Assembly (NCBI RefSeq): GCF_040546685.1
Contig: NZ_JBEPOH010000002.1
Location: 558,001-622,000 of the forward strand
Reading direction: 5' to 3'
Origin: Variovorax sp. OAS795
GTDB taxonomy: Bacteria; Pseudomonadota; Gammaproteobacteria; Burkholderiales; Burkholderiaceae_C
DNA length: 64,000 nucleotides
The stretch's first letter is position 1. Each line of letters opens with the position of its first letter. Shown piece after piece: positions 52,456-61,460 of the stretch. The position numbers and the translations under genes are program-made. The notes below the pieces were generated by a model. The model saw only the letters and a program-made list of their open reading frames with translations, made no database searches and was not told the origin of the DNA.

Positions 52456-54474
52456 ATGATCGCGCTGCCGCGTTTCTCTCGGCAGGAATTGCTCTTCTCT
52501 CTCAAGAGCTTCGTCGCCGCCATGCTTGCGCTTTACCTGGCGAGCCGCTTCGGGCTCCCCCGGCCCTTCTGGGCCATGATGACCGCCTACATCGTGGCCC
52601 ACCCTCTGGCCAGCCATGTGCGCTCCAAGGCTCTCTACCGACTTCTGGGCACCTTGCTCGGGTGCGCAGCGTCCGTGGTGCTCGTCCCCTCGCTGTCCGG
52701 GTCACCGGAACTACTTTCGCTGGCCGTGGCCCTGTGGGTGGGACTGTGCCTTTATGCTTCGCTGCTGGACCGAAGCGCGCGTTCTTACGTCTTCATGCTG
52801 GCTGGCTACTCGGCCGCCTTGATCGGCTTCCCCCTGGTAGAAGCTCCCGCTGCGATGTTCGACACGGCCGTCGCACGGGTCACTGAAATCGGGCTGGGCA
52901 TCCTGTGCGCCAGCCTGGTCCACAGCATCGCGCTTCCTGCAGGCCTGGGTCCGTCCCTGCTTGGCGTAATGGATCGCGCGCTTGGCGATGCGCGGGAATG
53001 GCTCACCGATCTGCTGTGCGAGACACCAACCGGAGCAAGGGACGCTCGAACTGCGGCGGACCGCCAGCGGCTGGCGCTGGACATCACACAACTGCGTCTG
53101 CTGTCCACACATGTGCCCTTCGACACCGATCTGCGCTGGACCGGGGGCGCCATCGGCGCCCTGCAAGACCGTGTGGCCGCCCTCACCCCAGTGCTGTCGG
53201 CGGTGGAGGATTGCCTGCAAGCGCTGTGCACCGCCACAGGCGGTGTGCCGGACGACATCGGCTCGACCTTCGCGCAGCAATCGCGCTGGCTGGCCCCGGG
53301 CGCGACGAACGCGAGATTGGACGAAGCGCGCGCCGCCTTTCGCGCCATCGCGGACGGTCCGGCCGCTTCGCCGTGGATCCGCGCGCTGCGGATTGACCTG
53401 GCAACCCGCCTGGAGGACCTGGTCGCGCACTGGGATACCTGCACCACGTTGCGCAACGATATCGACGCTGGCGTTGCCGGGAATCGCGGGCCGTTGAGGC
53501 GCACCGCGGCCCTGGATCGCAGGGTGCTTCACCTGGACAGAGGGCTCGCGCTGCGGTCCGCGATCACTGCGGTGTTGGGTACCTGCCTATCGTGTGCCCT
53601 GTGGATCGCGACGGGCTGGCCCTCGGGATCGGCTATGCCCATGGGCACTGCCGTCTTTTGCAGCTTCTTCGCCACCATGGACGATCCGGTGCCTGCCATG
53701 CACAAGTTCATCACGGCGCTGTCGTGGTCCTTGCCCGTGTCGGCTTTTTATGTCCTGGGGGTCATGCCGCTGGCACATGACTTTGGCATGCTGGTGCTGT
53801 GCATCGCGCCTGTGTTCTTGGTGGTCGGGTGCTACATGGCACGACCGGCCAGTTCCTTGTCGGCCCTTGGCATGTTCTTCGGTGTCGCCGGAACGCTCGC
53901 CCTTCAAGATACGGCCACCGCCGATTGGGTGAGCTTCATCAGTTCCAACCTGGCCTTGTTCGTGGGTGCGGTGATCGCCGCCCGCGTTACCGCTCTCATG
54001 CGCAGCGTGGGGCGCGACTGGACGGCCAAGCGCATACGCCGTTCCACATGGCACGATCTTGCCGATCTGGCCGCCCATCCGCAGGACGCATCCGCTCGAG
54101 ACGCCTTTGGCTCACGCATGCTCGACAGGATTGCGCAGTTGGCGCCGCGCGTCGCTCCTGACGGTCCCGAAGAGGTCCAGATCGCAGCACACCGCGCGCT
54201 GCGCGAACTGCGCATGGGTGCAGACATCGCTGCGCTACAGCGGCATCGGGGGCGCCTTCCGGCAGAACCCGTCAATCAACTCTTCAGGGAATTGGCCCTC
54301 ATTTTCCGCGCCCAAGGGGCAGGAGCGCCACCGCGGCATGCGTCGCTGCTGCCGCATATCGATCGGCTGTTGCTCGACGCCCTGATGGCGGGCACCAAGC
54401 GGCCTGCCGTTGCGGCACTTGTGGGCCTTCGACGCAACCTCTTTCCCACCGCTCCCGCCGCGCTCCAACCATGA
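52456..54474 (+). CDS. aaeB: FUSC-family aromatic acid efflux protein (AaeB-like)
   Basis: 672 residues with the typical double layout: an N-terminal membrane block (about residues 10-160), a cytoplasmic region, a second membrane block (about 355-510) and a cytoplasmic tail. The opening SRFGLPRPFWAMMTAYIVAHP is the FUSC signature. With the small DUF1656 protein, the fusion protein and the outer-membrane factor it forms a tripartite pump for aromatic carboxylic acids. Its ATG overlaps the stop of a 23-codon upstream frame. It is the first gene of the efflux operon. Confidence 0.9.
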   Translation: MIALPRFSRQELLFSLKSFVAAMLALYLASRFGLPRPFWAMMTAYIVAHPLASHVRSKALYRLLGTLLGCAASVVLVPSLSGSPELLSLAVALWVGLCLYASLLDRSARSYVFMLAGYSAALIGFPLVEAPAAMFDTAVARVTEIGLGILCASLVHSIALPAGLGPSLLGVMDRALGDAREWLTDLLCETPTGARDARTAADRQRLALDITQLRLLSTHVPFDTDLRWTGGAIGALQDRVAALTPVLSAVEDCLQALCTATGGVPDDIGSTFAQQSRWLAPGATNARLDEARAAFRAIADGPAASPWIRALRIDLATRLEDLVAHWDTCTTLRNDIDAGVAGNRGPLRRTAALDRRVLHLDRGLALRSAITAVLGTCLSCALWIATGWPSGSAMPMGTAVFCSFFATMDDPVPAMHKFITALSWSLPVSAFYVLGVMPLAHDFGMLVLCIAPVFLVVGCYMARPASSLSALGMFFGVAGTLALQDTATADWVSFISSNLALFVGAVIAARVTALMRSVGRDWTAKRIRRSTWHDLADLAAHPQDASARDAFGSRMLDRIAQLAPRVAPDGPEEVQIAAHRALRELRMGADIAALQRHRGRLPAEPVNQLFRELALIFRAQGAGAPPRHASLLPHIDRLLLDALMAGTKRPAVAALVGLRRNLFPTAPAALQP

Positions 54475-54683
54475 TCGAAGTCAACTTTCTTGGCGTGCGG
54501 TTGCCCTGGCTATTGCTGCTGGCAGCCTGCGCGCTGCCGTGTGCCTGGGCAACGCGCCGCCTGCTGGCCATCGCCGGTGCCTACCGATGGATCTGGCACC
54601 CCGCCCTGTTTGACCTTGCGCTGTACGTCCTGGTGCTCGGAGCCTTGGCTTACCTCACCGGCACAACCACCATCTCGTCCTGA
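54471..54683 (+). CDS. aaeX: DUF1656 small membrane protein (AaeX-like)
   Basis: 70 residues with two hydrophobic helices (about 10-32 and 44-64). The first line MIEVNFLGVRLPW is typical of DUF1656 proteins, which always accompany AaeA/AaeB-type pumps. Its start overlaps the aaeB stop. Its exact role in the pump is not established. Confidence 0.9.
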   Translation: MIEVNFLGVRLPWLLLLAACALPCAWATRRLLAIAGAYRWIWHPALFDLALYVLVLGALAYLTGTTTISS

Positions 54684-54703
54684 AATCCGGACCGCTTCAA
54701 CCC

Positions 54704-55687
54704 ATGAAATCCGACGCCCTCCCCCTGCCCATCCGGGCTTCCCGACTTGCCCGTCCCTTTGTTCGTCTGCTGATTACCGTGCTGATGGTGGCCGCGGCCG
54801 GCTGGGTGGGCTGGCGCTTATGGGACCACTATGAGCTTGCCCCGTCGACACGCAACGGACGCGTGCGGGCCAATGTCGTGCAAGTCGCGCCCGACGTGTC
54901 TGGGATGGTGGCGAATGTGGCGGTGCACGACAACCAATCCGTTGCCGCTGGCGCCGTGCTGTTCTCGGTGGACAAGGTCCGCTTCGAGTTGGCGCTGGAA
55001 CAAGCCCAGGCCACCGTCGCAACGCAGCGCATCGCAATCACCAACCAGCGCATCACACTCGCTCAGGCGCAGCGCGAGAGCAAGCGCAATGCCGACCTGG
55101 GCGATCTGATCTCGCTGGAAGTTCGCGAGCAGTCGCGCCTGAAGGTGGACCAGGCCAAGGGCGCACTTCAAGCGGCCGAAGCGGCATTGCGGCAGGCGCA
55201 GGCCGCGTTGAACACCTCGAAGTTGAACCTGGATCGCACTCAGGTGCGCGCACCCACAGCTGGGCTCGTGACCAATCTCGACCTGCGCCAGGGCGCCTAT
55301 GCGAGCGCCGGCCACCCCGTGATGGCATTGATTGACGCGGGCTCCATCTACGTCGAAGGTTATTTCGAGGAAAACAAGCTGGCTCGGATCCGTCAGGGCG
55401 ACCGCGTGCGGGTCACGCCCATGGGTGGCCCGGCGCTCGATGGCACCGTCGAAAGCATCGCCGCCGGAATCGCTGATCGTGACCGCAGCACCAGCACCAA
55501 CCTGCTTCCCAGCGTCAATCCCACCTTCAACTGGGTGCGGCTTGCGCAGCGCGTGCCCGTGCGCGTGAAGCTCGATCTGACGTCCTCCGGCACCCGTTTG
55601 GTCGCCGGCCAGACGGTCACGGTTGAAATCCTCAAGACTGCTCGGACCTCGGCTGTCACGGCCCGAACTTCGGAAAACCGGGGATGA
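54704..55687 (+). CDS. aaeA: HlyD/EmrA-type periplasmic membrane-fusion protein (AaeA-like)
   Basis: 327 residues. A single N-terminal helix (about residues 20-42) anchors it in the inner membrane. The barrel-sandwich halves VRANVVQVAPDVSGMVANVAVHDNQ and VRAPTAGLVTNLDLRQG flank a coiled-coil hairpin rich in Ala, Gln and Glu (about 80-160). It links AaeB to the outer-membrane factor encoded next, whose start overlaps this stop. Confidence 0.92.
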   Translation: MKSDALPLPIRASRLARPFVRLLITVLMVAAAGWVGWRLWDHYELAPSTRNGRVRANVVQVAPDVSGMVANVAVHDNQSVAAGAVLFSVDKVRFELALEQAQATVATQRIAITNQRITLAQAQRESKRNADLGDLISLEVREQSRLKVDQAKGALQAAEAALRQAQAALNTSKLNLDRTQVRAPTAGLVTNLDLRQGAYASAGHPVMALIDAGSIYVEGYFEENKLARIRQGDRVRVTPMGGPALDGTVESIAAGIADRDRSTSTNLLPSVNPTFNWVRLAQRVPVRVKLDLTSSGTRLVAGQTVTVEILKTARTSAVTARTSENRG

Positions 55688-57144
55688 ATGCCATGTCCCT
55701 ACTCCTGGCCACCGCCGCAGCGGCAAGTGCACTGCTCACCGGTTGTGCCCACCCACCCGTAGGACCGGACTACGTGCCCCCCGCCCCCCTGTCTTTGGCG
55801 CAATCCGCTTCCGCGGGCGCCTTCCGATCTGCCGGCCGCAACGCGGCAGACACGACGCTGCCGCCACACTGGTGGAGGCTCTACGACGACCGGCAGCTGG
55901 ATGCGCTGGTCACACAGGCGCTGAAACACAACACCGACCTGCGGCAGGCGGCGGCCAACCTGGAACGCGTCCAGGCGCTGGCGTCCGAGGTGCACGGAAA
56001 TGAGAGGCCAACGGTGGCAGCCGGCGGAGGTCCCGGCTTCGGGCATGTGTCGGGCTTGAGCCTTCTGCAGCGCGACGACGAACCGCCCAGCCGCGGCACA
56101 TACAGCGCGGGTGTTTCCTTGTCGTATCAACTGGATCTGTTCGGCCAGCTGCGCCGCGCCATCGAAGCGGCCGAAGCCGACACCGGCGCCGCCCAAGCGG
56201 CGTTGGACCTCGTACGTGTGAGCGTGGCCGGCGGCGTGGCGCATGCCTATGCGCAAGCATGTTCAAGCGGCTATCGCTTGCGCACAGCGCTAGCGTCGGT
56301 TCGTCTGCAGGAAGAGGCGATCCGACTCGCCGAGCGGCTCCAGCAAGCAGGCAAGGTGGGGGAAATCGACATTGCCCGTGCGCAAGGCCAGTTGGAACAA
56401 CTGCGTGCCGCGGTGCCGCCGCTTCGGGCCCAGCGCCAAGGTGCGTTGTACCGGTTGGCAACACTGACCGGCGCAGCACCTCGCGACTTCCCCGCGGCAG
56501 TGGCCGCGTGCGAGGAGCCGCCGCGCTTGGTGGGGCCGCTTCCGGCAGGAGACGGCGCGGCCCTTCTGCGCCGGCGGCCCGACGTTCGCCAGGCCGAACG
56601 CGGCCTGGCCGCCGCCACCGCCCGCATCGGCGTCGCAACAGCCGACCTCTACCCAAAAGTGTCGCTGGGCCTCTCGGCGAGTTCGGCGGGCTTCCTGGCA
56701 AGAATTGGAAACCGGGAAACGCTCGGCTACAGCCTGGGCCCGTTGATCAGCTGGACGCTACCCAGCACCGGCGGTGCCCGCGCTCGCATCGCGCAGGCCG
56801 AGGCGGCCACCCGGGGTGCCGCCGCCCGCTTCGACGGGATCGTATTGACGGCACTGCGCGAGGCGGAAACGGCGCTCGATGTCTACGCACACGAGCTGGA
56901 ACGTCATGCTGCGCTCTCGGCCGCGCGAGATCAAGGTGCCATCGTCGCCCGGCAGGCGCGCACCCTCTATGTCAACGGCAAGACCGGCCAGCTTGAAGCA
57001 TTGGATGCAGAGCGCACCCTCGCAGCCAGCGAAGCCGCCCTGGCAACGTCCGCTGCCCTGTTGGCAGAGGATCAACTCGCCGTATTCATGGCGCTGGGAG
57101 GTGGCTGGGAAGCCGATGAAGTCCTCGTGAATGCCAGGTACTGA
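55684..57144 (+). CDS. outer-membrane efflux lipoprotein (NodT/OprM-like)
   Basis: 486 residues. The signal peptide ends in the lipobox LLTGC with Cys21 as the lipid-modified residue. The mature N-terminus HPPVGPDYVPP and the two repeated TolC-type helical halves (about 60-260 and 270-470) are those of NodT-family outer-membrane factors. It gives the pump an exit through the outer membrane. E. coli aae operons lack their own such gene, so this cassette is more complete. Confidence 0.92.
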   Translation: MNAMSLLLATAAAASALLTGCAHPPVGPDYVPPAPLSLAQSASAGAFRSAGRNAADTTLPPHWWRLYDDRQLDALVTQALKHNTDLRQAAANLERVQALASEVHGNERPTVAAGGGPGFGHVSGLSLLQRDDEPPSRGTYSAGVSLSYQLDLFGQLRRAIEAAEADTGAAQAALDLVRVSVAGGVAHAYAQACSSGYRLRTALASVRLQEEAIRLAERLQQAGKVGEIDIARAQGQLEQLRAAVPPLRAQRQGALYRLATLTGAAPRDFPAAVAACEEPPRLVGPLPAGDGAALLRRRPDVRQAERGLAAATARIGVATADLYPKVSLGLSASSAGFLARIGNRETLGYSLGPLISWTLPSTGGARARIAQAEAATRGAAARFDGIVLTALREAETALDVYAHELERHAALSAARDQGAIVARQARTLYVNGKTGQLEALDAERTLAASEAALATSAALLAEDQLAVFMALGGGWEADEVLVNARY

Positions 57145-57225
57145 CGCACACCTGGGCGTTGCTGGTGCGATGGATGGGACAGGCGGAAATTCCTCTGCGC
57201 AAATCCGAGCGGGCCGGGATGCTTG

Positions 57226-58131
57226 ATGGATGGGTTTAATCTTCTGAAGACCTTCCTGGAGGTCGCCAACGTCGGCAGCTTCTCACGCGCAGCATGCAAG
57301 CTGGGAATCTCCAAGGCCAGCGCAAGCAAGCATGTCGCGACGCTTGAGGCGCGCTTCAACGTACGACTCATGAACCGCTCAACGCGGTCGGTGACATTGA
57401 CCGATGCTGGAAGGCTGCTCCAGCTTCGCAGCACACCGTTGATGGAGATGGTCGAGTCGACGCAGAGCGAATTGCAGACGCATGGCTCGCGCCCAAGCAG
57501 CCGTCTGCGCGTGGCGGGGCTTCACGGGCTCGTGCAAACCGACTTCCCGAGCCTGCTGAGCGAGTTCCTGACTCTCTACCCGGATGTTCATATCGACCTG
57601 CAGATCGGCAATCGCGTGATCGATCTCGTGGAAGAAGGCATCGACATTGCGTTGAGGTTCGGCCGTATCGGCGACGAAAACCTCATCGTGCGCCGCCTCC
57701 AACGGGTGGAGCTTGCGCTTTGCGCCACACCCGGTTACTGGACGCGGCGCGGCATACCTGCAACACCTGACGACATGCGAAGGCACGACGTGCTCACCTA
57801 CTCGCTGGCGCCGGGTGCACCGCACCTTCCGTTCGAAGTTGACGGCGTGCCATACAACCTTCCGATCTACGGACGTATGGATGCAAACGACTCGAGCACA
57901 CTCGTTGCCGCGGCACTCGCCGGCATCGGCGCTGTATGCGTGCCCGTGCAACTGGCTCAGCCGTACATAGAACGCGGCAGCCTGGTCACGGTGCTCAAGG
58001 AATTCATGCCACGTGACATCTGGCTCTACGCGGCGTACACGCAGCGCCGGCACAACAGTGCAGCCCTGCGCGCATTGCTGGAATTGCTTGAGCTTCGCAT
58101 GCGCGGTGGCGCATCCAACGACCTGTCCTAG
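57226..58131 (+). CDS. LysR-family regulator
   Basis: 301 residues from the ATG at 57226; a TTG one codon earlier is possible. The HTH has GSFSRAACKLGISKASASKHVATLE, and NRSTRSVTLTDAGR follows, as in the AaeR/DmlR group. The effector domain begins RLRVAGLHGLVQTDFPSLL. It lies after the efflux operon on the same strand and may be its aromatic-acid sensor, as AaeR is in E. coli, although the gene order differs. It converges with the amidase gene at 58159. Confidence 0.9.
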   Translation: MDGFNLLKTFLEVANVGSFSRAACKLGISKASASKHVATLEARFNVRLMNRSTRSVTLTDAGRLLQLRSTPLMEMVESTQSELQTHGSRPSSRLRVAGLHGLVQTDFPSLLSEFLTLYPDVHIDLQIGNRVIDLVEEGIDIALRFGRIGDENLIVRRLQRVELALCATPGYWTRRGIPATPDDMRRHDVLTYSLAPGAPHLPFEVDGVPYNLPIYGRMDANDSSTLVAAALAGIGAVCVPVQLAQPYIERGSLVTVLKEFMPRDIWLYAAYTQRRHNSAALRALLELLELRMRGGASNDLS

Positions 58132-58158
58132 CGACGATGGCAGGCAACGCCGCCCTGT

Positions 58159-58869
58159 TCACGCTCTATTCAGAGCGCTGCGCAGAGCGTGAAGCAGATT
58201 TTCCGTGGGCATGACATCGGCATACTTGCTTGCCATGTCGAACAGATTCACGGCATGCGACGTCTGCGACCTGTCATACACGGCATCCTCAGGCACAACC
58301 ACCCTGAAGTTCAGGGCGCACGCATCGATGACCGTCGCACGCACGCAGCCGCTCGTTGTGCAGCCAGTGACGATGACGGTATCCACTCCCAAGCCGATCA
58401 GATGACTGGTCAGGGGGGTGCCATGAAAAGCGCTGGCCTGAAACTTGGGAATCAGGATGTCTGCCTGAGTTGGCGCCACCTCGGCAACGAAGTCATATCC
58501 GTGCTTCGGGATACCCATGACCCCAGGCACCTTGAGTTCGAATTGACCTCGGTTCTGGGGCCCTTTGGGCGCAACATAGGGATAAAGAATGGGAGCACCC
58601 ATGTCCCTGAATGTCGCCAGGAGTTTTGCGATGTGGGGCACGGCACGCCAGCCATATTCACCGCAACTCGTTGGCAGCGTCGTGATTGCCTCGTCGATGG
58701 GCATGGGTGTATCACCCATCGAGCGATACTGCACGTCGATCACCAGCAGAGCCGGCCGCTTGCCAAGACCGGTAGGTGTCCCCCAGCCGGTCTTTCGATA
58801 GATGGCCTGCTCCTCCTCGGGGATGACGCCGTCCCAGGGACGGCCGCGAGTTTCACTAGCAGCAAACAT
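58159..58869 (-). CDS. isochorismatase-fold amidohydrolase (maleamate-amidase-like or related)
   Basis: 236 residues from the ATG at 58869, which follows a perfect GGAGG eight bases upstream; this decides the start. The cysteine hydrolase triad is seen as Asp in LLVIDVQYRS, Lys in LIPKFQASAF and Cys in GCTTSGCVRAT. The C-terminal part GCTTSGCVRATVIDAC is nearly the same as in the NicF-type protein at 34331, but the N-terminal 50 residues differ and resemble N-carbamoylsarcosine amidase-like proteins. It is last in the second hydroxylation module. Confidence 0.85.
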   Translation of the reverse strand: MFAASETRGRPWDGVIPEEEQAIYRKTGWGTPTGLGKRPALLVIDVQYRSMGDTPMPIDEAITTLPTSCGEYGWRAVPHIAKLLATFRDMGAPILYPYVAPKGPQNRGQFELKVPGVMGIPKHGYDFVAEVAPTQADILIPKFQASAFHGTPLTSHLIGLGVDTVIVTGCTTSGCVRATVIDACALNFRVVVPEDAVYDRSQTSHAVNLFDMASKYADVMPTENLLHALRSALNRA

Positions 58870-58870
58870 C

Positions 58871-60091
58871 TCAGACCTCCACAGTCGTCGCATCGTAGGC
58901 AAGCAGCCAGTCGTAGCGCTGGCGCACGACGTCGGGGGCCCAGTTCTTTTCGATATAGGGTCGAGCGGTTTCGATTCTCTCCAAAGCCGGGTCGTGGAAG
59001 ATTTTCAGCATTTCCATCGATCTGGCCTTTGTCAGATTGGTGCGTTCGATGCGCGCCTTGTCGTACCGCTCAAGCGCCTTTTCGATGTCGTCTGGCTGAT
59101 CTTCCAGGCACCGAGCCAGGACATACGCGTCCTCCATCGTGACATTCACGCCCATGCCCAGATAGGGCGTCATCGAGTGGCATGCATCGCCCACCAATGT
59201 CACGCGTCCCTTCGACCAGCGTTCGAGCGGGTCCCGGACGAACAAGCCCCACCGGAAGAGGTTCTCGGAGTTGATGAAGAGGTCGAGGATGTCCTGGTTC
59301 CAACCTTCGAAATCCTTCAGCGCATCGGCCAGTTCGCCGCGCTCGGACCATGATTCGGTCTGCCAAACTTCGCTGTCTACCTGGGCAGAGAAGCTCACGA
59401 ACTGCTCGCCATTGCGTTGAACCGGGTAGCAAGTTACATGCGCCGTCGGGCCCACCCAAGTCGACGCCAAGGCGCGCTTGTGCTGAGGTTTCAGACTGGA
59501 CATCGGTGCCAGGCCACGCCAGGCCACCGCACCTGTGTAGCGTGCGGGGGCTGGGCCGAACTGCGATTGGCGCACGCGCGAGTGAGCGCCGTCGCAACCC
59601 ACCACCACGTCGCCTTCAGCGAAGGTTTCGTCATCGAACAACAGCCGCGCGCGATCGCCGATCGTCTCGGCGCCAAAGGAGCGGGCACCGAAATGGACCG
59701 CATTCGGCTTGAGTTTGATGACGGCCTCGTAGAGCATGCGCTGCAGTTCGCCACGCAGCACCTGGATTAGCGTGTGGTCTGCCTTGGAATCGTTGGTGTC
59801 TCGGTTGTAGACAGAATGTTCTTCGCCTGTCTTCCAGAAACGGATGACGCGATCCTCGGGTGGAAGATTGATTGCCTGCAGCGCTTCCTTCAGACCCAGG
59901 TCCGCCATGACGCGGCTGCCGTTCGCCGAGATCCAGAGTCCCGCACCCACTTCCCGCAGTTCAGGAGATTGTTCGTAGATATCGACGTCGCATCCCTTTC
60001 GCAGGAGTGAAATGGCAAGGGTCAAGCCGCCCATGCCAGCGCCGGCAATAATCACATGTGGCTTGTTGGCCTTTTGTCTAGCTTGAGTCAT
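58871..60091 (-). CDS. FAD-dependent aromatic monooxygenase (salicylate/6-hydroxynicotinate hydroxylase type)
   Basis: 406 residues from the ATG at 60091, after GGAGACGAA and overlapping the ferredoxin stop. The FAD motif is IIAGAGMGGLTLA, the DG motif is VVGCDGAHSRVR and the second FAD motif is TLVGDACHSMTPYLGMG, all of class A flavoprotein hydroxylases. The overall layout is that of salicylate hydroxylase and NicC (6-hydroxynicotinate 3-monooxygenase). Next to a molybdenum hydroxylase it probably adds a second hydroxyl, perhaps with loss of CO2, to a hydroxylated N-heterocyclic acid. Confidence 0.85.
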   Translation of the reverse strand: MTQARQKANKPHVIIAGAGMGGLTLAISLLRKGCDVDIYEQSPELREVGAGLWISANGSRVMADLGLKEALQAINLPPEDRVIRFWKTGEEHSVYNRDTNDSKADHTLIQVLRGELQRMLYEAVIKLKPNAVHFGARSFGAETIGDRARLLFDDETFAEGDVVVGCDGAHSRVRQSQFGPAPARYTGAVAWRGLAPMSSLKPQHKRALASTWVGPTAHVTCYPVQRNGEQFVSFSAQVDSEVWQTESWSERGELADALKDFEGWNQDILDLFINSENLFRWGLFVRDPLERWSKGRVTLVGDACHSMTPYLGMGVNVTMEDAYVLARCLEDQPDDIEKALERYDKARIERTNLTKARSMEMLKIFHDPALERIETARPYIEKNWAPDVVRQRYDWLLAYDATTVEV

Positions 60092-60600
60092 TTCGTCTCC
60101 GGTTCGAAGCTCAGTGGGTTTTGCACGAGGTCCTTGATGGCCTCGAGGATCTTTACGTATCCCGTACATCGACAAATGTTGCCGCGTAGGAAATGGCGAA
60201 TGGTTTCTTCCGACGGGTTGTCGTGTAACGAGAGCATCGACTTCACCGCCAGGATCATTCCAGGCGTACAGAAGCCGCATTGCAGTGCGCCATGGGCGAT
60301 GAATGCGCGTTGGACGGGATCCAGCCGTCCTTCATGCGCCAGGCCTTCGATCGTCGTGACATGGCGGTTGTGGACATCCGCGCACAGCGTCGTGCAACTC
60401 GAGGTGGGCATTCCGTCGACCAGGACAGTGCAAGCGCCGCAGACCTGTACATCACAGGAGCGCTTCGTGCCCGTCATTCGAAAGCGCTCTCTCAACACGT
60501 CAATGAGGAGTTCTCGTGGCTCGATCTCGACAGACCTTTCCGTGTCGTTCAGCGACATATCCACTCGGACAAGCGGAAAGGTTCCAGTTGATTGGTTCAT
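60088..60600 (-). CDS. molybdenum hydroxylase small subunit, [2Fe-2S] protein
   Basis: 170 residues from the ATG at 60600, which overlaps the FAD subunit stop (ATGA). Cluster ligands are seen in CDVQVCGACTVLVDG, CGFCTPGM and CRCTGY; the first loop reads SCDVQVCGAC, slightly altered from the usual GC.xGxCGAC pattern. Unlike the small subunit at 23995 it carries no CoxG extension; here CoxG is a separate gene. It belongs to the complex with 60597 and 62298. Confidence 0.92.
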   Translation of the reverse strand: MNQSTGTFPLVRVDMSLNDTERSVEIEPRELLIDVLRERFRMTGTKRSCDVQVCGACTVLVDGMPTSSCTTLCADVHNRHVTTIEGLAHEGRLDPVQRAFIAHGALQCGFCTPGMILAVKSMLSLHDNPSEETIRHFLRGNICRCTGYVKILEAIKDLVQNPLSFEPETK

Positions 60601-61460
60601 TTCAAGCACTCCTCGAGGGCGCGTTGAGCAAGGACCGTGATCAGATGCCTCTTGTATGCGGCACCACCATGGAGATCGTCATGCGCATCCATCTTCTCGG
60701 CCTCCGCGGTGATCACCGATTCCAGGGCTCGCCATGCATCCTCGAAAGAGGCGTCGGGCGGTAGGCGCTCAGCGGCTTTTTGCGCCTCCAGCAGCGGCGC
60801 AGGAACAGCGACGATCGCGCCGACCCAGAGACGCAGGCGCTGCGGCCCTTGCGGCGACCAGACTGCGGCCACGCCGACGGCGGGACGCTCGGTGTGGCCA
60901 AACGGTCGATACGCAGATCTGTCGCCCGGCAGCTGTCGAGGCACGTCGATGGATACGAGCAGCTCGTCATCTTCGCGCGCCGTTGCAAATTCGCCGACGT
61001 GGAACTCGCGCGCGGAAATGTCGCGTCGACCCGTTGTGCTGGCCAGTGCAAACCGAGCATCCAGCGCGCACAGCATCGTCGGCGCGTCGGCGTGTGGTTC
61101 CGCGAAGCAAAGGACGCCGCCAAGGGTCCCCGCGACGCGAACCCGGATGTTCGCCACATGCTCGCTGAGGTGGGCATAGCCGGGAATCAGCTGCTGGACG
61201 AGCGGATCATTGGCAATCACGTGATGCGTGCACAGCGACCCAATGCTGAGTGTTCCGTCATCGAGGAGGCGAATGTCGCGCAGCTCTTCGACCTGCTTGA
61301 TGTCGATGACATGGTCGTACTGCAGCACCCGAGCCTTCAAGGCAACCAGCAGTTCGGTGCCTCCGGCGTGAAAAGTGGCGGCATCTCCGAACTCGGCCTT
61401 CAACGCCAGCGCTTCGCGCAGGCTCGTGGGCCGATGGAGCGCAAAGCGCGCTGGACGCAT
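60597..61460 (-). CDS. molybdenum hydroxylase medium subunit, FAD-binding
   Basis: 287 residues from the ATG at 61460, overlapping the CoxG stop. FAD-binding motifs are FHAGGTELLVALK (about residues 30-45) and VRVAGTLGGVLCFAEPHADAP (about 105-125). It transfers electrons in the second hydroxylase complex. It is diverged from the medium subunit at 25219, so the two hydroxylases are not recent duplicates. Confidence 0.92.
   Translation of the reverse strand: MRPARFALHRPTSLREALALKAEFGDAATFHAGGTELLVALKARVLQYDHVIDIKQVEELRDIRLLDDGTLSIGSLCTHHVIANDPLVQQLIPGYAHLSEHVANIRVRVAGTLGGVLCFAEPHADAPTMLCALDARFALASTTGRRDISAREFHVGEFATAREDDELLVSIDVPRQLPGDRSAYRPFGHTERPAVGVAAVWSPQGPQRLRLWVGAIVAVPAPLLEAQKAAERLPPDASFEDAWRALESVITAEAEKMDAHDDLHGGAAYKRHLITVLAQRALEECLK

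Noticed and set aside
58871..60091. Firm assignment as NicC (6-hydroxynicotinate 3-monooxygenase)
   Set aside because: The class A flavin hydroxylase motifs are clear, but the sequence does not follow NicC closely enough to tell it from salicylate-type hydroxylases.
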